64,000 bases of DNA from OCS116 sp051531935 (GTDB lineage Bacteria; Pseudomonadota; Alphaproteobacteria; Rhizobiales; OSC116): NCBI GenBank assembly GCA_051531935.1, contig JAOPTR010000003.1, positions 124,001-188,000 on the forward strand, in the 5' to 3' direction. The notes under the pieces are model-generated. The model was not told the DNA's origin, made no database searches, and worked only from the letters and a program-made list of their open reading frames with translations. The translations under genes were made by a program, and so were the position numbers. This document shows, piece by piece, positions 52,633 through 61,442 of this stretch (positions are counted from its first letter, which is position 1; each line of letters starts with the position of its first letter).

Positions 52633-53816
52633 CTATCCACCTCACCAAATACTATGTCTAACGAACCCAAAATTGCTGATGCATCTGCCAATAGATGGCC
52701 TTTGCTTACAAATTCCATTGCTTGCAAATGCGCAAAACCAGGAGCGCGAATGTGACAGCGATATGGTTTATTACTGCCATCGGCCACAAGATATACGCCA
52801 AATTCGCCTTTAGGGGCTTCGATGGCGGTATAAATTTCGCCAGCGGGCACTTTAACGCCTTCAGTGTGCATTTTAAAGTGATGAATAAGCGCTTCCATGC
52901 TTTGTTTCATATCACTACGCTTTGGTGGGTTTATTTTTTTATTGTCTACAGAAACAGGGCCCGCGCCTTCGGCTTGCAATTTTTCAATACACTGATCCAT
53001 AATCTTTGCAGCTTCATACATTTCCTGCATACGAATAAGGTAACGATCATAACAATCGCAGTTTTTGCCAACGGGAATATCGAATTCCATTTCTTCATAA
53101 CATTCATATGGTTGAGATTTACGTAAATCCCACGGCAAGCCAGAGCCACGTACCATAACACCAGAGAAACCACGTGCGAGGCCGTCTTCGAGACTAACGA
53201 CGCCAATATCAACATTACGTTGTTTGAAAATTCTGTTGCCAGTGAGAAGATCGTCAATGTCTTTAAGGCGTTTATTGAATGTTGGAATCCAATCCTTAAT
53301 GTCTTGAAGCAATTCTTCTGGCAGATCTTGATGAACACCGCCTATGCGGAAATATGCCGCATGCATACGGGCGCCTGATGCACGTTCATAAAACACCATA
53401 AGCTCTTCGCGTAGCTCAAAGCCCCATACTGGCGGTGTGAGCGCGCCCACATCCAATGCTTGAGTGGTGACGTTAAGAATATGCGCAAGAATACGACCAA
53501 TCTCGGAAAATAGTACACGAATGAGCTGCGCACGGCGCGGCACTTCGATTTCTAACAAACGTTCGGCAGCCAAAACGAAGGCATGCTCTTGGTTCATCGG
53601 TGCTACATAGTCCAACCGATCGAAATAAGGCACTGATTGCATGTAGTTTTTATGTTCAATGAGCTTTTCGGTGCCGCGATGCAGCAAGCCAATATGAGGG
53701 TCTACGCGTTCGACGATTTCACCATCTAGCTCTAACACCAAACGTAAAACGCCATGCGCCGCGGGATGTTGAGGACCAAAATTGATGTTGTAATTTTTAA
53801 TTTGTTTTTCTGCCAT
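52629..53816 (-). CDS. nuoD: NADH-quinone oxidoreductase subunit D
   Basis: The 49-kDa-type subunit that lines the quinone-reduction site. The 395-residue product has the conserved FGPQHPAAHGVLRL (about 13-26) and HRGTEKLIEHKNY, and lacks the nickel-ligand cysteines of related hydrogenases. NuoC and NuoD are separate genes here, as in alphaproteobacteria. Its stop overlaps the nuoE ATG as ATGA (52629-52632). Confidence 0.98.
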   Translation of the reverse strand: MAEKQIKNYNINFGPQHPAAHGVLRLVLELDGEIVERVDPHIGLLHRGTEKLIEHKNYMQSVPYFDRLDYVAPMNQEHAFVLAAERLLEIEVPRRAQLIRVLFSEIGRILAHILNVTTQALDVGALTPPVWGFELREELMVFYERASGARMHAAYFRIGGVHQDLPEELLQDIKDWIPTFNKRLKDIDDLLTGNRIFKQRNVDIGVVSLEDGLARGFSGVMVRGSGLPWDLRKSQPYECYEEMEFDIPVGKNCDCYDRYLIRMQEMYEAAKIMDQCIEKLQAEGAGPVSVDNKKINPPKRSDMKQSMEALIHHFKMHTEGVKVPAGEIYTAIEAPKGEFGVYLVADGSNKPYRCHIRAPGFAHLQAMEFVSKGHLLADASAILGSLDIVFGEVDR

Positions 53817-53831
53817 AGGATCAATAAAAGC

Positions 53832-54446
53832 TTACGCTTTGCCTCCTTCTTCGGCTTTCTCATCACCCGGGAGCACATAATCTGCACCTTCCCATGGGCT
53901 TAAGAAATCAAAATTTCTAAAATCTTGTGCAAGTTTCACTGGTTCGTAAACCACACGCTTTTGCTCATCATCATAACGGACTTCAACAAAGCCAGAAAGC
54001 GGGAAGTCTTTGCGCAAAGGATAACCCTCGAAACCATAATCTGTAAGAATGCGGCGCAAGTCTGGATGACCATCGAAAAAGATACCATACATATCGAAGG
54101 CTTCGCGTTCGTACCAGTTTGCAGCAGGGAAAACATCTACAATAGATGGCACTGCACTATCTTCATCGGTTGAGACTTTGATGCGAATGCGAGAATTTTG
54201 AGACATGCTAAGCAAATGATACACAACTTCGAAACGTTCTGAACGAGTTGGATAATCAACACCACAAAGATCAATGAAACATTGAAAATCTAACGCAGAA
54301 CCATCGCGCAAGCGCGTAAGCACTTCTACAATATCCGCTCTATCGACTGTAATGGCCAAATCACCAACAGCAATGGTGGATTGTTTGACCAAATCACCTA
54401 GTGCCAATGAAACAAGTTCGGCAATTTCTTCTAATTTCTCAGACAT
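53832..54446 (-). CDS. nuoC: NADH-quinone oxidoreductase subunit C
   Basis: The 30-kDa-type peripheral subunit bridging NuoD and NuoB. The 204-residue protein contains the signature WYEREAFDMYGIFFDGHPDLRRILTDYGFEGYPLRKDFPL (starting near residue 111), by which the family is recognised. It lies 15 nt before nuoD and 54 nt after nuoB. Confidence 0.97.
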   Translation of the reverse strand: MSEKLEEIAELVSLALGDLVKQSTIAVGDLAITVDRADIVEVLTRLRDGSALDFQCFIDLCGVDYPTRSERFEVVYHLLSMSQNSRIRIKVSTDEDSAVPSIVDVFPAANWYEREAFDMYGIFFDGHPDLRRILTDYGFEGYPLRKDFPLSGFVEVRYDDEQKRVVYEPVKLAQDFRNFDFLSPWEGADYVLPGDEKAEEGGKA

Positions 54447-54500
54447 GCTTTATCCCGCGTCTTTAAAAATAACAAATTTAGGCGTTCATACCGCTTAGAA

Positions 54501-55064
54501 TTAACGCTCTAAGGTTCCTGTACGTCTAATCTTACGTTGCAACAATAATATACCATAAACCAAAGCTTCAGCCGTTGGAGGGCAACCTGGAACATATACG
54601 TCAACAGGTACAATCCGATCGCAACCACGAACTACAGAATATGAATAATGATAATATCCGCCGCCATTTGCGCATGAACCCATTGAGATCACATAGCGAG
54701 GCTCTGGCATTTGATCGTAAACTTTACGAAGGGCTGGCGCCATTTTATTGGTAAGCGTACCCGCTACAATCATCACATCCGATTGGCGAGGTGAACCACG
54801 TGGAGCAAAACCAAAACGCTCAACATCATAACGTGGCATAGCAGCTTGCATCATTTCAACCGCGCAACACGCTAGGCCGAAAGTCATCCACATAAGAGAA
54901 CCAGTACGCGCCCAATTGATGAGATCATCAGTGGCCGCAACCAAAAAGCCTTTATCGGCTAGCTCGTCTTGAATATCGACATAATAAGGATCAATTTCGC
55001 CAGCAGGACGCGCGGCAATAAGAGTATCCTCTAATTTTACAGGTGTTTTAGCCTCTAGAACCAT
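54501..55064 (-). CDS. nuoB: NADH-quinone oxidoreductase subunit B
   Basis: NuoB carries the terminal cluster N2 that reduces quinone. The 187-residue product has the tandem cysteines in GLACCAVEMM, SCANGGGYYHYSYSVV and VYVPGCPPTAEAL, supplying all four ligands. ATG 55064 (MVLEAKTP) has AGGAGC about 8 nt upstream and overlaps the nuoA stop by 10 nt; a start at 55085 would overlap further and was not chosen. Confidence 0.97.
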   Translation of the reverse strand: MVLEAKTPVKLEDTLIAARPAGEIDPYYVDIQDELADKGFLVAATDDLINWARTGSLMWMTFGLACCAVEMMQAAMPRYDVERFGFAPRGSPRQSDVMIVAGTLTNKMAPALRKVYDQMPEPRYVISMGSCANGGGYYHYSYSVVRGCDRIVPVDVYVPGCPPTAEALVYGILLLQRKIRRTGTLER

Positions 55065-55426
55065 TCTAACGCTCCTTTTTTCCAAGCGTAAATGTAACCG
55101 ATGACCAATTCAGCTAAGAATGTCATCATTGCGAAATAGCCCAACGCGCCAGTTTCTTCGAAGGTGACTGCCCATGGAAATAGGAAAGCAACCTCTAGAT
55201 CAAAAATGATAAAAAGAATGGCGATGAGATAGAAATGCACATCGAACTTAATACGTGCATCTTCAAAAGGTGCGAAACCGCACTCATATGGTGATAATTT
55301 TTCAGTGTCGGGCTTATTAACCGCAATGACAATGGCTGAAAGCAACAATGCTCCACCAATAACTGCCGAAATTGCAATAAAAATAACGATTGGTAAATAG
55401 TCGTTCAGCAAGCTACCTAGTTGCAT
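55055..55426 (-). CDS. nuoA: NADH-quinone oxidoreductase subunit A
   Basis: Three-helix membrane subunit and first gene of the nuo operon. The 123-residue protein has the conserved loop PYECGFAPFEDARIKFDVHFYLIAILFIIFDLEVAFLFPWA (starting near 44), which moves during quinone reduction. AAGGTG lies about 7 nt upstream of the ATG. It shares 10 nt with nuoB. A candidate promoter lies about 130 nt upstream and two tRNA genes lie further upstream on the same strand. Confidence 0.97.
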   Translation of the reverse strand: MQLGSLLNDYLPIVIFIAISAVIGGALLLSAIVIAVNKPDTEKLSPYECGFAPFEDARIKFDVHFYLIAILFIIFDLEVAFLFPWAVTFEETGALGYFAMMTFLAELVIGYIYAWKKGALEWF

Positions 55427-55531
55427 TCACATCACCTTAGTGTTTTGGGCCCGTATAACCACTTTCGTATTCAAACGATCGTGAACCAATTTAGAATCAC
55501 TAATACAAATATATTTGAATCATTCCAAAAT

Positions 55532-55559
55532 GATAGTTAAGGATTAAACCAAATCAACA
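55532..55559 (-). promoter_or_regulatory. Candidate nuo operon promoter
   Basis: Minus strand TTGATT (55554-55559), a 16-nt spacer and TATCAT (55532-55537), each one or two bases from consensus. It lies between tRNA-Asp and nuoA, leaving a leader of about 100 nt. A moderate match only. Confidence 0.35.
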
Positions 55560-55669
55560 TAGCTAGCAAGTGAAATTGAGAGAAAGGCCAAACATCAACA
55601 AGTTATTTAGCTGAGCTAAAAGAAGACGTTTAAAGGTGTATGAGATATCGAGAAAATTTAAAATGTGAA

Positions 55670-55746
55670 TGGCGAGGATGACGGGACTCGAACCCGCGAC
55701 CTTCGGCGTGACAGGCCGACACTCTAACCAACTGAGCTACATCCCC
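55670..55746 (-). tRNA. tRNA-Asp (anticodon GTC)
   Basis: A complete 77-nt cloverleaf: 7-bp acceptor (GGGGATG with CATCCTC, one G-T pair), D-loop with AGCTCAGTTGG, anticodon stem TCGGC/GCCGA around loop CTGTCAC (anticodon GTC), T-arm GGTTCGAGTCC, and an encoded 3' CCA. It follows tRNA-Val by 42 nt on the same strand and probably shares its promoter. Confidence 0.98.
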
Positions 55747-55788
55747 ATTCACATGCTCAAAATAAGTGAGCTATAAACCGATCTTAAA

Positions 55789-55864
55789 TGGTGGGTGGTG
55801 AGGGGCTCGAACCCCCGACCTACTCGGTGTAAACGAGTTGCTCTTCCAGCTGAGCTAACCACCC
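55789..55864 (-). tRNA. tRNA-Val (anticodon TAC)
   Basis: A complete 76-nt cloverleaf: acceptor GGGTGGT/ACCACCC, anticodon stem ACTCG/CGAGT around loop TTTACAC (anticodon TAC, reading GUN codons), T-arm with GGTTCGAGCC, and encoded 3' CCA. A consensus-like promoter lies 43 nt upstream. Confidence 0.98.
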
Positions 55865-55906
55865 GGTATTTAATTTCAGACTGTTTGTCTGCATCGGATG
55901 AACTGG

Positions 55907-55935
55907 TATATAGGACAATGCGCGGAGGTGGTCAA
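55907..55935 (-). promoter_or_regulatory. Promoter of the tRNA-Val/tRNA-Asp pair
   Basis: Minus strand TTGACC (55930-55935), exactly 17 nt, TATATA (55907-55912). The spacer is locally GC-rich. It lies just upstream of tRNA-Val, downstream of the HU terminator, so it should be the tRNA operon promoter. Confidence 0.8.
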
Positions 55936-56093
55936 TGGCAAAAATAGCTAAAATAACAAATTTTATTATTTTGCTGTGCATAGAATTTAACACTGCTAGT
56001 TACCCACAGTTTGAACCTAGTCTTTTGGGAATTTAATTAATTTTCAACTTGTCACATCAATCAATTAGCGAAGTTGGAATTGGAATTTTGGAC

Positions 56094-56123
56094 AAAAAAA
56101 AGAGAGCCAGTTGGCTCTCTTTT
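56094..56123 (-). terminator. Rho-independent terminator after hup
   Basis: An 11-bp stem (AAAAGAGAGCC with GGCTCTCTTTT) with a 4-nt loop and eight T following on the minus strand. It begins 23 nt after the HU stop. Confidence 0.94.
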
Positions 56124-56145
56124 AAATTCTCAGTGAGAAAAGTTC

Positions 56146-56424
56146 TTATTTGCCGTCAACAGCATCTTTAAGAGCTTTACCAGCACGGAATTTTGGAAGT
56201 TTAGCAGCTGGGATATCAATTGCTTCGCCTGTGCGTGGGTTACGGCCTTTAGAAGCTTTACGGTTAGAGATATAGAAGCTACCGAAACCAACTAGACGTA
56301 CTTCGTCGCCGCCGCTTAGAGAAGCAGTTACAGCTTCGAATAGGGCGTCAACTGCTTTAGCAGCATCTACTTTAGTTAATTCAGCTTTTTCAGCAACTGC
56401 TGATACAAGTTCATTTTTATTCAT
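56146..56424 (-). CDS. hupB: DNA-binding protein HU
   Basis: Histone-like nucleoid protein that bends DNA. From ATG 56424 it is 92 residues (MNKNELVSAVAEKAELTK), with the DNA-binding arm FYISNRKASKGRNPRTGEAI and C-terminal PKFRAGKALKDAV. GGTGA upstream supports this start; five extra N-terminal residues from 56439 are unlikely. It is preceded by the lon terminator, so it has its own promoter, and it is followed by a strong terminator. Confidence 0.97.
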   Translation of the reverse strand: MNKNELVSAVAEKAELTKVDAAKAVDALFEAVTASLSGGDEVRLVGFGSFYISNRKASKGRNPRTGEAIDIPAAKLPKFRAGKALKDAVDGK

Positions 56425-56595
56425 GACATTCACCATCAAAGTTAATTTTCAAAACGATTCGCGTTTAGTCCGCATCGGACATAGGGGGCGGTAAATTGGG
56501 TAAGAAATCAAGCCTTTTATTCATTATTCCCGTTATTTAAACTTAAAATTATTTGTATAAATTAATTAAAATTTACTCGGAATTGGAAATTACTC

Positions 56596-56628
56596 AAAAA
56601 AAAAGGGCTGCAGAAACAGCCCTTTTTT
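56596..56628 (-). terminator. Rho-independent terminator after lon
   Basis: GGGCTG/CAGCCC core extended by A/T pairs (12 bp in all), 6-nt loop and a T-run of nine on the minus strand, 27 nt after the lon stop. A U-tract also follows on the plus strand. Confidence 0.92.
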
Positions 56629-56654
56629 CTATTTTAAAGAATCAAACACTACAC

Positions 56655-59084
56655 TTAATGTGCTGTAATATTTGATGTTTTATCGCCATCAGCAGTTGAG
56701 ATCTTAGCTTGATTATCCGCTTCTTCTTTAATCGGAGAAGGTTGGGTAACCAAGGCATGTTTCAGCACATCACTCATTTTAGAAACTGGGATAATTTCGA
56801 GCAAGTTCTTAACATTTTCGGGGATCTCAGCCAGATCTTTAGCATTCTGTTCGGGAATCAAAACTGTTTTAATGCCCGCGCGGAGTGCTGCAAGTAGCTT
56901 TTCCTTAAGGCCACCAATAGGTAGAACGGCACCACGCAAGGTGATTTCGCCTGTCATAGCGACGTCCTTACGCACAGCTATGCCTGTGAGGATTGACGTG
57001 ATGACAGTTGCCATACCGACACCTGCACTTGGTCCATCTTTAGGCACAGCCCCTTCAGGCATATGTAAATGGATGTCATAATCTACGAAATATTTGGTTG
57101 GAATGCCAAATTCTAACGAGCGTGAACGTACATAAGACGCTGCTGCTGAGATTGATTCTTTCATCACATCTTTAAGGTTACCCGTGACTGTCATTTTGCC
57201 TTTACCGAGCATTTTTACGCCCTCAATGGTCAAAATTTCACCACCGACAGATGTCCATGCAAGGCCAGTTACAACACCGACTTGATCTTCTTTTTCGGCC
57301 ATACCGAAATTGTATTTTTTAACGCCTGCAAAATCTTCGATATTGCTCGAATCAATCTTGACCGATTTAACATCTTTTTCGGTAAGAATTTTTTTAACTG
57401 ACTTACGCGCAAGATTTGCAATTTCGCGTTTGAGGTTACGCACACCTGCTTCACGAGTATAGTAACGCACTAGGTCGCGTGTGGCTTCTGTGGCTAGCTC
57501 AAACTCATTTGCTTTAAGGCCGTGATCCTTCACCTGCTCATCAATTAAATGACGGCTAGCAATTTCGATTTTCTCATCTTCGGTATAACCGCTAATGTGA
57601 ATCAGCTCCATACGATCGAGTAATGGCCCAGGAATGTTAGTACTGTTGGCCGTTGTGACAAACATCACATTCGACAAATCATAATCTACTTCTAGATAAT
57701 GATCGGCAAAAGTACCATTTTGTTCTGGATCTAGCACTTCGAGCAAGGCTGAAGATGGATCACCTCTAAAATCATTACCTAACTTGTCGATTTCATCGAG
57801 CAGAATAAGTGGATTAGTGGTTTTAAGTTTTTTCATCGTTTGGATGATACGACCCGGCATTGAACCAATGTAAGTACGTCTATGACCGCGAATTTCCGAC
57901 TCATCACGCACACCGCCTAGTGCCACACGGGCAAATTCACGACCTGTCGCTTTGGCAATTGAACGACCTAATGATGTTTTACCAACACCTGGAGGCCCAA
58001 CAAGGCAAAGAATTGGACCTTTAAGCTTGTTTGTACGCTTTTGCACGGCTAGATATTCTAAAATTCTGTCTTTTACTTTTTCCAAACCATAATGATCTGC
58101 ATCTAGCACTTCTTGCGCTTTGGGAAGGTCGGATTTAATGCGACCCTTTTTAGACCATGGCAATGCCACTAGCCATTCCAAATAGTTACGCACAACAGCT
58201 GATTCGGCTGACATTGGACTCATTTGTTTTAGTTTTTTGAGTTCATTTTCGGCTTTTTCGGCAGCTTCTTTGCTGAATTTGGTTTCTTTGATTTGTTTTT
58301 CGAGTTCATCGAGCTCATTTTTATCGTCACCATCGCCCAATTCGTTTTGGATGGCTTTCATTTGCTCATTTAAATAATATTCGCGCTGAGTTTTTTCCAT
58401 TTGGCGCTTCACACGGCCACGGATTTTTTTCTCAACATGCAATACGCTCACTTCATTATCCATAAGCGATAGAATTTTTTCCAAACGTGTCGATAGATTC
58501 GTAAGCGTTAGAATTTCTTGCTTTTCGGTCAGTTTAATTGACAGGTTGGAAGCAACAGTATCGGCCAACACATCAATATCTTCAATTTGAGACACGGTTG
58601 CGATGGTTTCGGCTTGTAATTTTTTGTTTAATTTCACATAGCTTTCAAAATTATCAACCACTGAGCGTGACAAAGCTTGCACTTCGGCATCATCTAGAAT
58701 TTCGGTTTCTAATAATTCTGATGTGGCGGTGAAGTATTTTTCGCCTTCAACAATGTTTTTAAGGCGCACACGTTGCTTGCCTTCAACCAACATACGCACG
58801 GTGCCATCTGGTAATTTGAGCAATTGTAGAATTGTAGCCAAAACACCAATTTCGTAGATATCATCACTAGAAGGTTCTAGCTCAGCGGGGTCGTGCTGGG
58901 ATGATAATAGAATTTGTTTATTGTCTTCCATCACTTCTTCTAGGGCATTTACAGATTTCTCGCGCCCGACGAATAGTGTGACGATCATATTTGGAAAAAG
59001 AACAATGTCGCGTAGTGGCATTAGTGGCAGAGTAAATTCGCCTTCATACGTGATTTCTTGATCTTTTTTTGGACTATCAGACAT
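56655..59084 (-). CDS. lon: ATP-dependent protease La (Lon)
   Basis: Lon degrades misfolded and regulatory proteins. The 809-residue LonA-type protein has the N-terminal LON substrate domain (LPLMPLRDIVLFPNMI), a coiled-coil region, the AAA+ module with Walker A GPPGVGKTS (about 360-368), Walker B ILLDEIDKLG, and a C-terminal Ser-Lys protease domain with catalytic Ser in PKDGPSAGVGM and Lys near LPIGGLKEKLLAA. The C-terminal ~30 residues are polar. A good heat-shock-type promoter lies upstream (59202-59229) and a terminator follows. Its place after clpX is conserved. Confidence 0.98.
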   Translation of the reverse strand: MSDSPKKDQEITYEGEFTLPLMPLRDIVLFPNMIVTLFVGREKSVNALEEVMEDNKQILLSSQHDPAELEPSSDDIYEIGVLATILQLLKLPDGTVRMLVEGKQRVRLKNIVEGEKYFTATSELLETEILDDAEVQALSRSVVDNFESYVKLNKKLQAETIATVSQIEDIDVLADTVASNLSIKLTEKQEILTLTNLSTRLEKILSLMDNEVSVLHVEKKIRGRVKRQMEKTQREYYLNEQMKAIQNELGDGDDKNELDELEKQIKETKFSKEAAEKAENELKKLKQMSPMSAESAVVRNYLEWLVALPWSKKGRIKSDLPKAQEVLDADHYGLEKVKDRILEYLAVQKRTNKLKGPILCLVGPPGVGKTSLGRSIAKATGREFARVALGGVRDESEIRGHRRTYIGSMPGRIIQTMKKLKTTNPLILLDEIDKLGNDFRGDPSSALLEVLDPEQNGTFADHYLEVDYDLSNVMFVTTANSTNIPGPLLDRMELIHISGYTEDEKIEIASRHLIDEQVKDHGLKANEFELATEATRDLVRYYTREAGVRNLKREIANLARKSVKKILTEKDVKSVKIDSSNIEDFAGVKKYNFGMAEKEDQVGVVTGLAWTSVGGEILTIEGVKMLGKGKMTVTGNLKDVMKESISAAASYVRSRSLEFGIPTKYFVDYDIHLHMPEGAVPKDGPSAGVGMATVITSILTGIAVRKDVAMTGEITLRGAVLPIGGLKEKLLAALRAGIKTVLIPEQNAKDLAEIPENVKNLLEIIPVSKMSDVLKHALVTQPSPIKEEADNQAKISTADGDKTSNITAH

Positions 59085-59201
59085 TTATTTTCCTATTCAC
59101 TGACTGTTTACTCCTAATACTAGCAAGTAATATGTCATTTTTGGTGCATGCACCGATGTTAACAAGACTTCTGTTTTTGAAAAACACAGAAGGGCCTATA
59201 A

Positions 59202-59229
59202 ACATAGGTGTACAAATACGCAATACAAG
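59202..59229 (-). promoter_or_regulatory. Sigma-32-type heat-shock promoter for lon
   Basis: Minus strand CTTG (59226-59229), 17-nt spacer, CCTATGT (59202-59208). This fits the alphaproteobacterial heat-shock pattern as I recall it (CTTG, 17-18 nt, CYTATNT) at every fixed position. The leader begins with a hairpin (59168-59192, CTTCTGT/ACAGAAG) just downstream of the predicted start. lon is a classical heat-shock gene. Confidence 0.65.
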
Positions 59230-59304
59230 GGTGGTTTATAAAATTATACGCATTTAACGAATGCATAAACATAATGATGATTACATTATGGAAAAATTGT
59301 TTTT

Positions 59305-59342
59305 ACAACTGGTTAATATTGAAAAGAATATTAACCAGTTGT
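59305..59342. repeat. 16-bp perfect hairpin between clpX and lon
   Basis: Perfect 16-bp inverted repeat (59305-59320 with 59327-59342) around a GAAAAG loop, 15 nt after the clpX stop. Neither strand has a clean U-run next to the stem, so it may be a processed 3' end, a weak terminator or a protein-binding palindrome. Confidence 0.8.
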
Positions 59343-59356
59343 GGAGTTATAATGGA

Positions 59357-60625
59357 TTATGCAGAAGTTTCTACATCATCTTGACGTTCTGAATAGATAT
59401 ATAGAGGCTTAGCGTCACCTTCGACAACTTCGCCACTGATAACCACTTCTTCAACGCCTTCGACACTTGGTAGGTCGAACATAGTATCTAGCAAGATATT
59501 TTCCATAATAGAACGCAGGCCACGGGCACCAGTTTTGCGCTCAAATGCAAGTTTAGTGACGGCAACAAGTGCATCTTGATTAAAGGTAAGCTGCACATCT
59601 TCCATTTCGAACAGACGTTGATATTGTTTTAGCAACGCATTTTTAGGTTCGGTAAGAATTTGAATCAGCGCATCTTCATCGAGGTTTTCGAGTGTTGCGA
59701 TAACGGGTACACGGCCAATAAATTCAGGAATAAGACCAAATTTATGCAAATCTTCAGGTTCTAGGTCGCGTAAGATTTCACCAGTTTGGCGATCATCTTC
59801 ACCTTCAACAGTGGCACCAAAGCCAATTGAAGTTGAACGACCACGTTCTGCGATGATTTTTTCGAGGCCAGCAAAGGCACCACCAACGATGAACATGATA
59901 TTTGTTGTATCGACTTGCAAAAATTCTTGTTGTGGATGCTTACGACCACCTTGCGGAGGAACAGAAGCCACTGTGCCTTCCATAATTTTAAGCAAAGCTT
60001 GTTGCACGCCCTCACCCGATACATCACGTGTGATAGACGGGTTGTCTGATTTGCGGCTAATTTTATCGACTTCGTCAATATAAACGATGCCGCGCTCAGC
60101 GCGTTCAACATTATAATCGGCAGCTTGCAGTAATTTTAGAATGATGTTTTCGACATCTTCACCAACATAACCGGCTTCGGTTAATGTTGTGGCATCAGCC
60201 ATTGTAAACGGCACATCAATAATACGCGCAAGTGTTTGAGCAAGTAGTGTTTTACCACAACCTGTAGGCCCAACAAGCATGATGTTAGATTTTGCAAGTT
60301 CGATATCATCGCCATTTTTACCAGCATGTTCCAAACGCTTGTAATGGTTATGTACAGCTACTGCTAAAACTTTTTTGGCTTGTGGTTGGCCGATTACATA
60401 ATCGTCTAACACATCGCAAATATATTGTGGTGTTGGTACACCTTCGGTTTTAACCAATGAACTTTTGTTTTCTTCACGGATAATATCCATGCAAAGCTCT
60501 ACACATTCATCGCAAATAAACACAGTAGGACCTGCAATTAGTTTACGAACCTCATGTTGGCTTTTGCCACAAAAAGAGCAATATAGGGTATTTTTTGAAT
60601 CTTTGCCATTACCGACTTTACTCAT
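59357..60625 (-). CDS. clpX: ATP-dependent Clp protease ATPase ClpX
   Basis: ClpX is the AAA+ unfoldase of ClpXP. The 422-residue protein begins with a C4 zinc-binding domain (Cys16, Cys19, Cys38, Cys41), then Walker A GPTGCGKT (about 119-126), Walker B VYIDEVDKIS, the pore loop GYVGED and the C-terminal sensor-2 region RGLRSIMEN. In alphaproteobacteria ClpXP drives cell-cycle proteolysis. It is 122 nt after clpP and 272 nt before lon, and probably co-transcribed with clpP. Confidence 0.98.
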   Translation of the reverse strand: MSKVGNGKDSKNTLYCSFCGKSQHEVRKLIAGPTVFICDECVELCMDIIREENKSSLVKTEGVPTPQYICDVLDDYVIGQPQAKKVLAVAVHNHYKRLEHAGKNGDDIELAKSNIMLVGPTGCGKTLLAQTLARIIDVPFTMADATTLTEAGYVGEDVENIILKLLQAADYNVERAERGIVYIDEVDKISRKSDNPSITRDVSGEGVQQALLKIMEGTVASVPPQGGRKHPQQEFLQVDTTNIMFIVGGAFAGLEKIIAERGRSTSIGFGATVEGEDDRQTGEILRDLEPEDLHKFGLIPEFIGRVPVIATLENLDEDALIQILTEPKNALLKQYQRLFEMEDVQLTFNQDALVAVTKLAFERKTGARGLRSIMENILLDTMFDLPSVEGVEEVVISGEVVEGDAKPLYIYSERQDDVETSA

Positions 60626-60747
60626 TTTATCTCCATTTCATGCTCATCAAATTTAGAACACTTTATATCAGATTGAAAACTACATTTACTTAACAAAACT
60701 TCTTATTTATTGCCGTAAATGAATTTCATTTATTCGAATTATTAAAC

Positions 60748-61368
60748 TTAGCCTTTAAGAGGCTCACGTTGCTCAACAACTTCATCAATTAAACCAAAGT
60801 CTTTTGCTTCTTGTGCAGTCATAAAGTTATCGCGTTCTAGTGCAGCTTCAACAGCTTCGATTTTTTGGCCAGTATGTTTAACGACCATATCGTTTAAGCG
60901 GCTGCGAATGTCTAAAATTTCTTGCGCATGACGCTCGATATCGGCAGCAGTACCTTGATAGCCGCCAGAAGGTTGATGAACCATAACGCGGGCATTTGGC
61001 AAAGCGCGGCGCATGCCTGGCTCACCAGCCATAAGAATGTGTGCACCCATTGAACACGCCTGCCCCATTACCAAAGTGGCAATTGGTGGGCGGATAAATT
61101 GCATTGTATCGTAAATCGCCAAACCAGAAGTGACAACACCACCTGGAGAGTTGATATAGATAGAAATCTCTTTATTTGGGTTTTCGGCTTCTAGAAACAG
61201 CAATTGAGCACAAACAATTGAAGACATTGAATCTTCAAATTGGCCATTGATGAAAATGATACGCTCTTTAAGCAAGCGCGAGAAGATATCGTATGAACGC
61301 TCACCACGATTTGTTTGTTCAACAACCATTGGTACGAGATTATTTTGAATGTCCATTATGTCGCGCAT
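60748..61368 (-). CDS. clpP: ATP-dependent Clp protease proteolytic subunit
   Basis: ClpP is the barrel protease partner of ClpX/ClpA. The 206-residue product has the Ser-His-Asp triad Ser106 (in GQACSMGA, with Cys where many ClpPs have Ala), His131 (VMVHQPSGG) and Asp180. Glycine-rich NSPGGVVTSG is also present. AGGGAA a few bases before ATG 61368 supports the start. Upstream is a weak heat-shock-like promoter candidate; clpX follows. Confidence 0.98.
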   Translation of the reverse strand: MRDIMDIQNNLVPMVVEQTNRGERSYDIFSRLLKERIIFINGQFEDSMSSIVCAQLLFLEAENPNKEISIYINSPGGVVTSGLAIYDTMQFIRPPIATLVMGQACSMGAHILMAGEPGMRRALPNARVMVHQPSGGYQGTAADIERHAQEILDIRSRLNDMVVKHTGQKIEAVEAALERDNFMTAQEAKDFGLIDEVVEQREPLKG

Positions 61369-61414
61369 ATTTTTTCCCTAATTCTATAGAATGACATTTT
61401 AAATTGAAGCATGA

Positions 61415-61442
61415 ATCTATGCTATATTTATAAAATTTCAAG
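61415..61442 (-). promoter_or_regulatory. Weak heat-shock-like promoter candidate for clpP
   Basis: Minus strand CTTGAAA (61436-61442) is an exact -35 match for sigma-32-type promoters. The -10 partner, CATAGAT at 61415-61421 with CTTG-N17 spacing, is only partial. Position, about 45 nt before the clpP start, is suitable. Confidence 0.35.

Noticed and set aside
56425..56595. Heat-shock-type promoter before HU (CTTG with CCTATGT)
   Set aside because: The two boxes are 23 nt apart, outside the 17-18 nt spacing expected.
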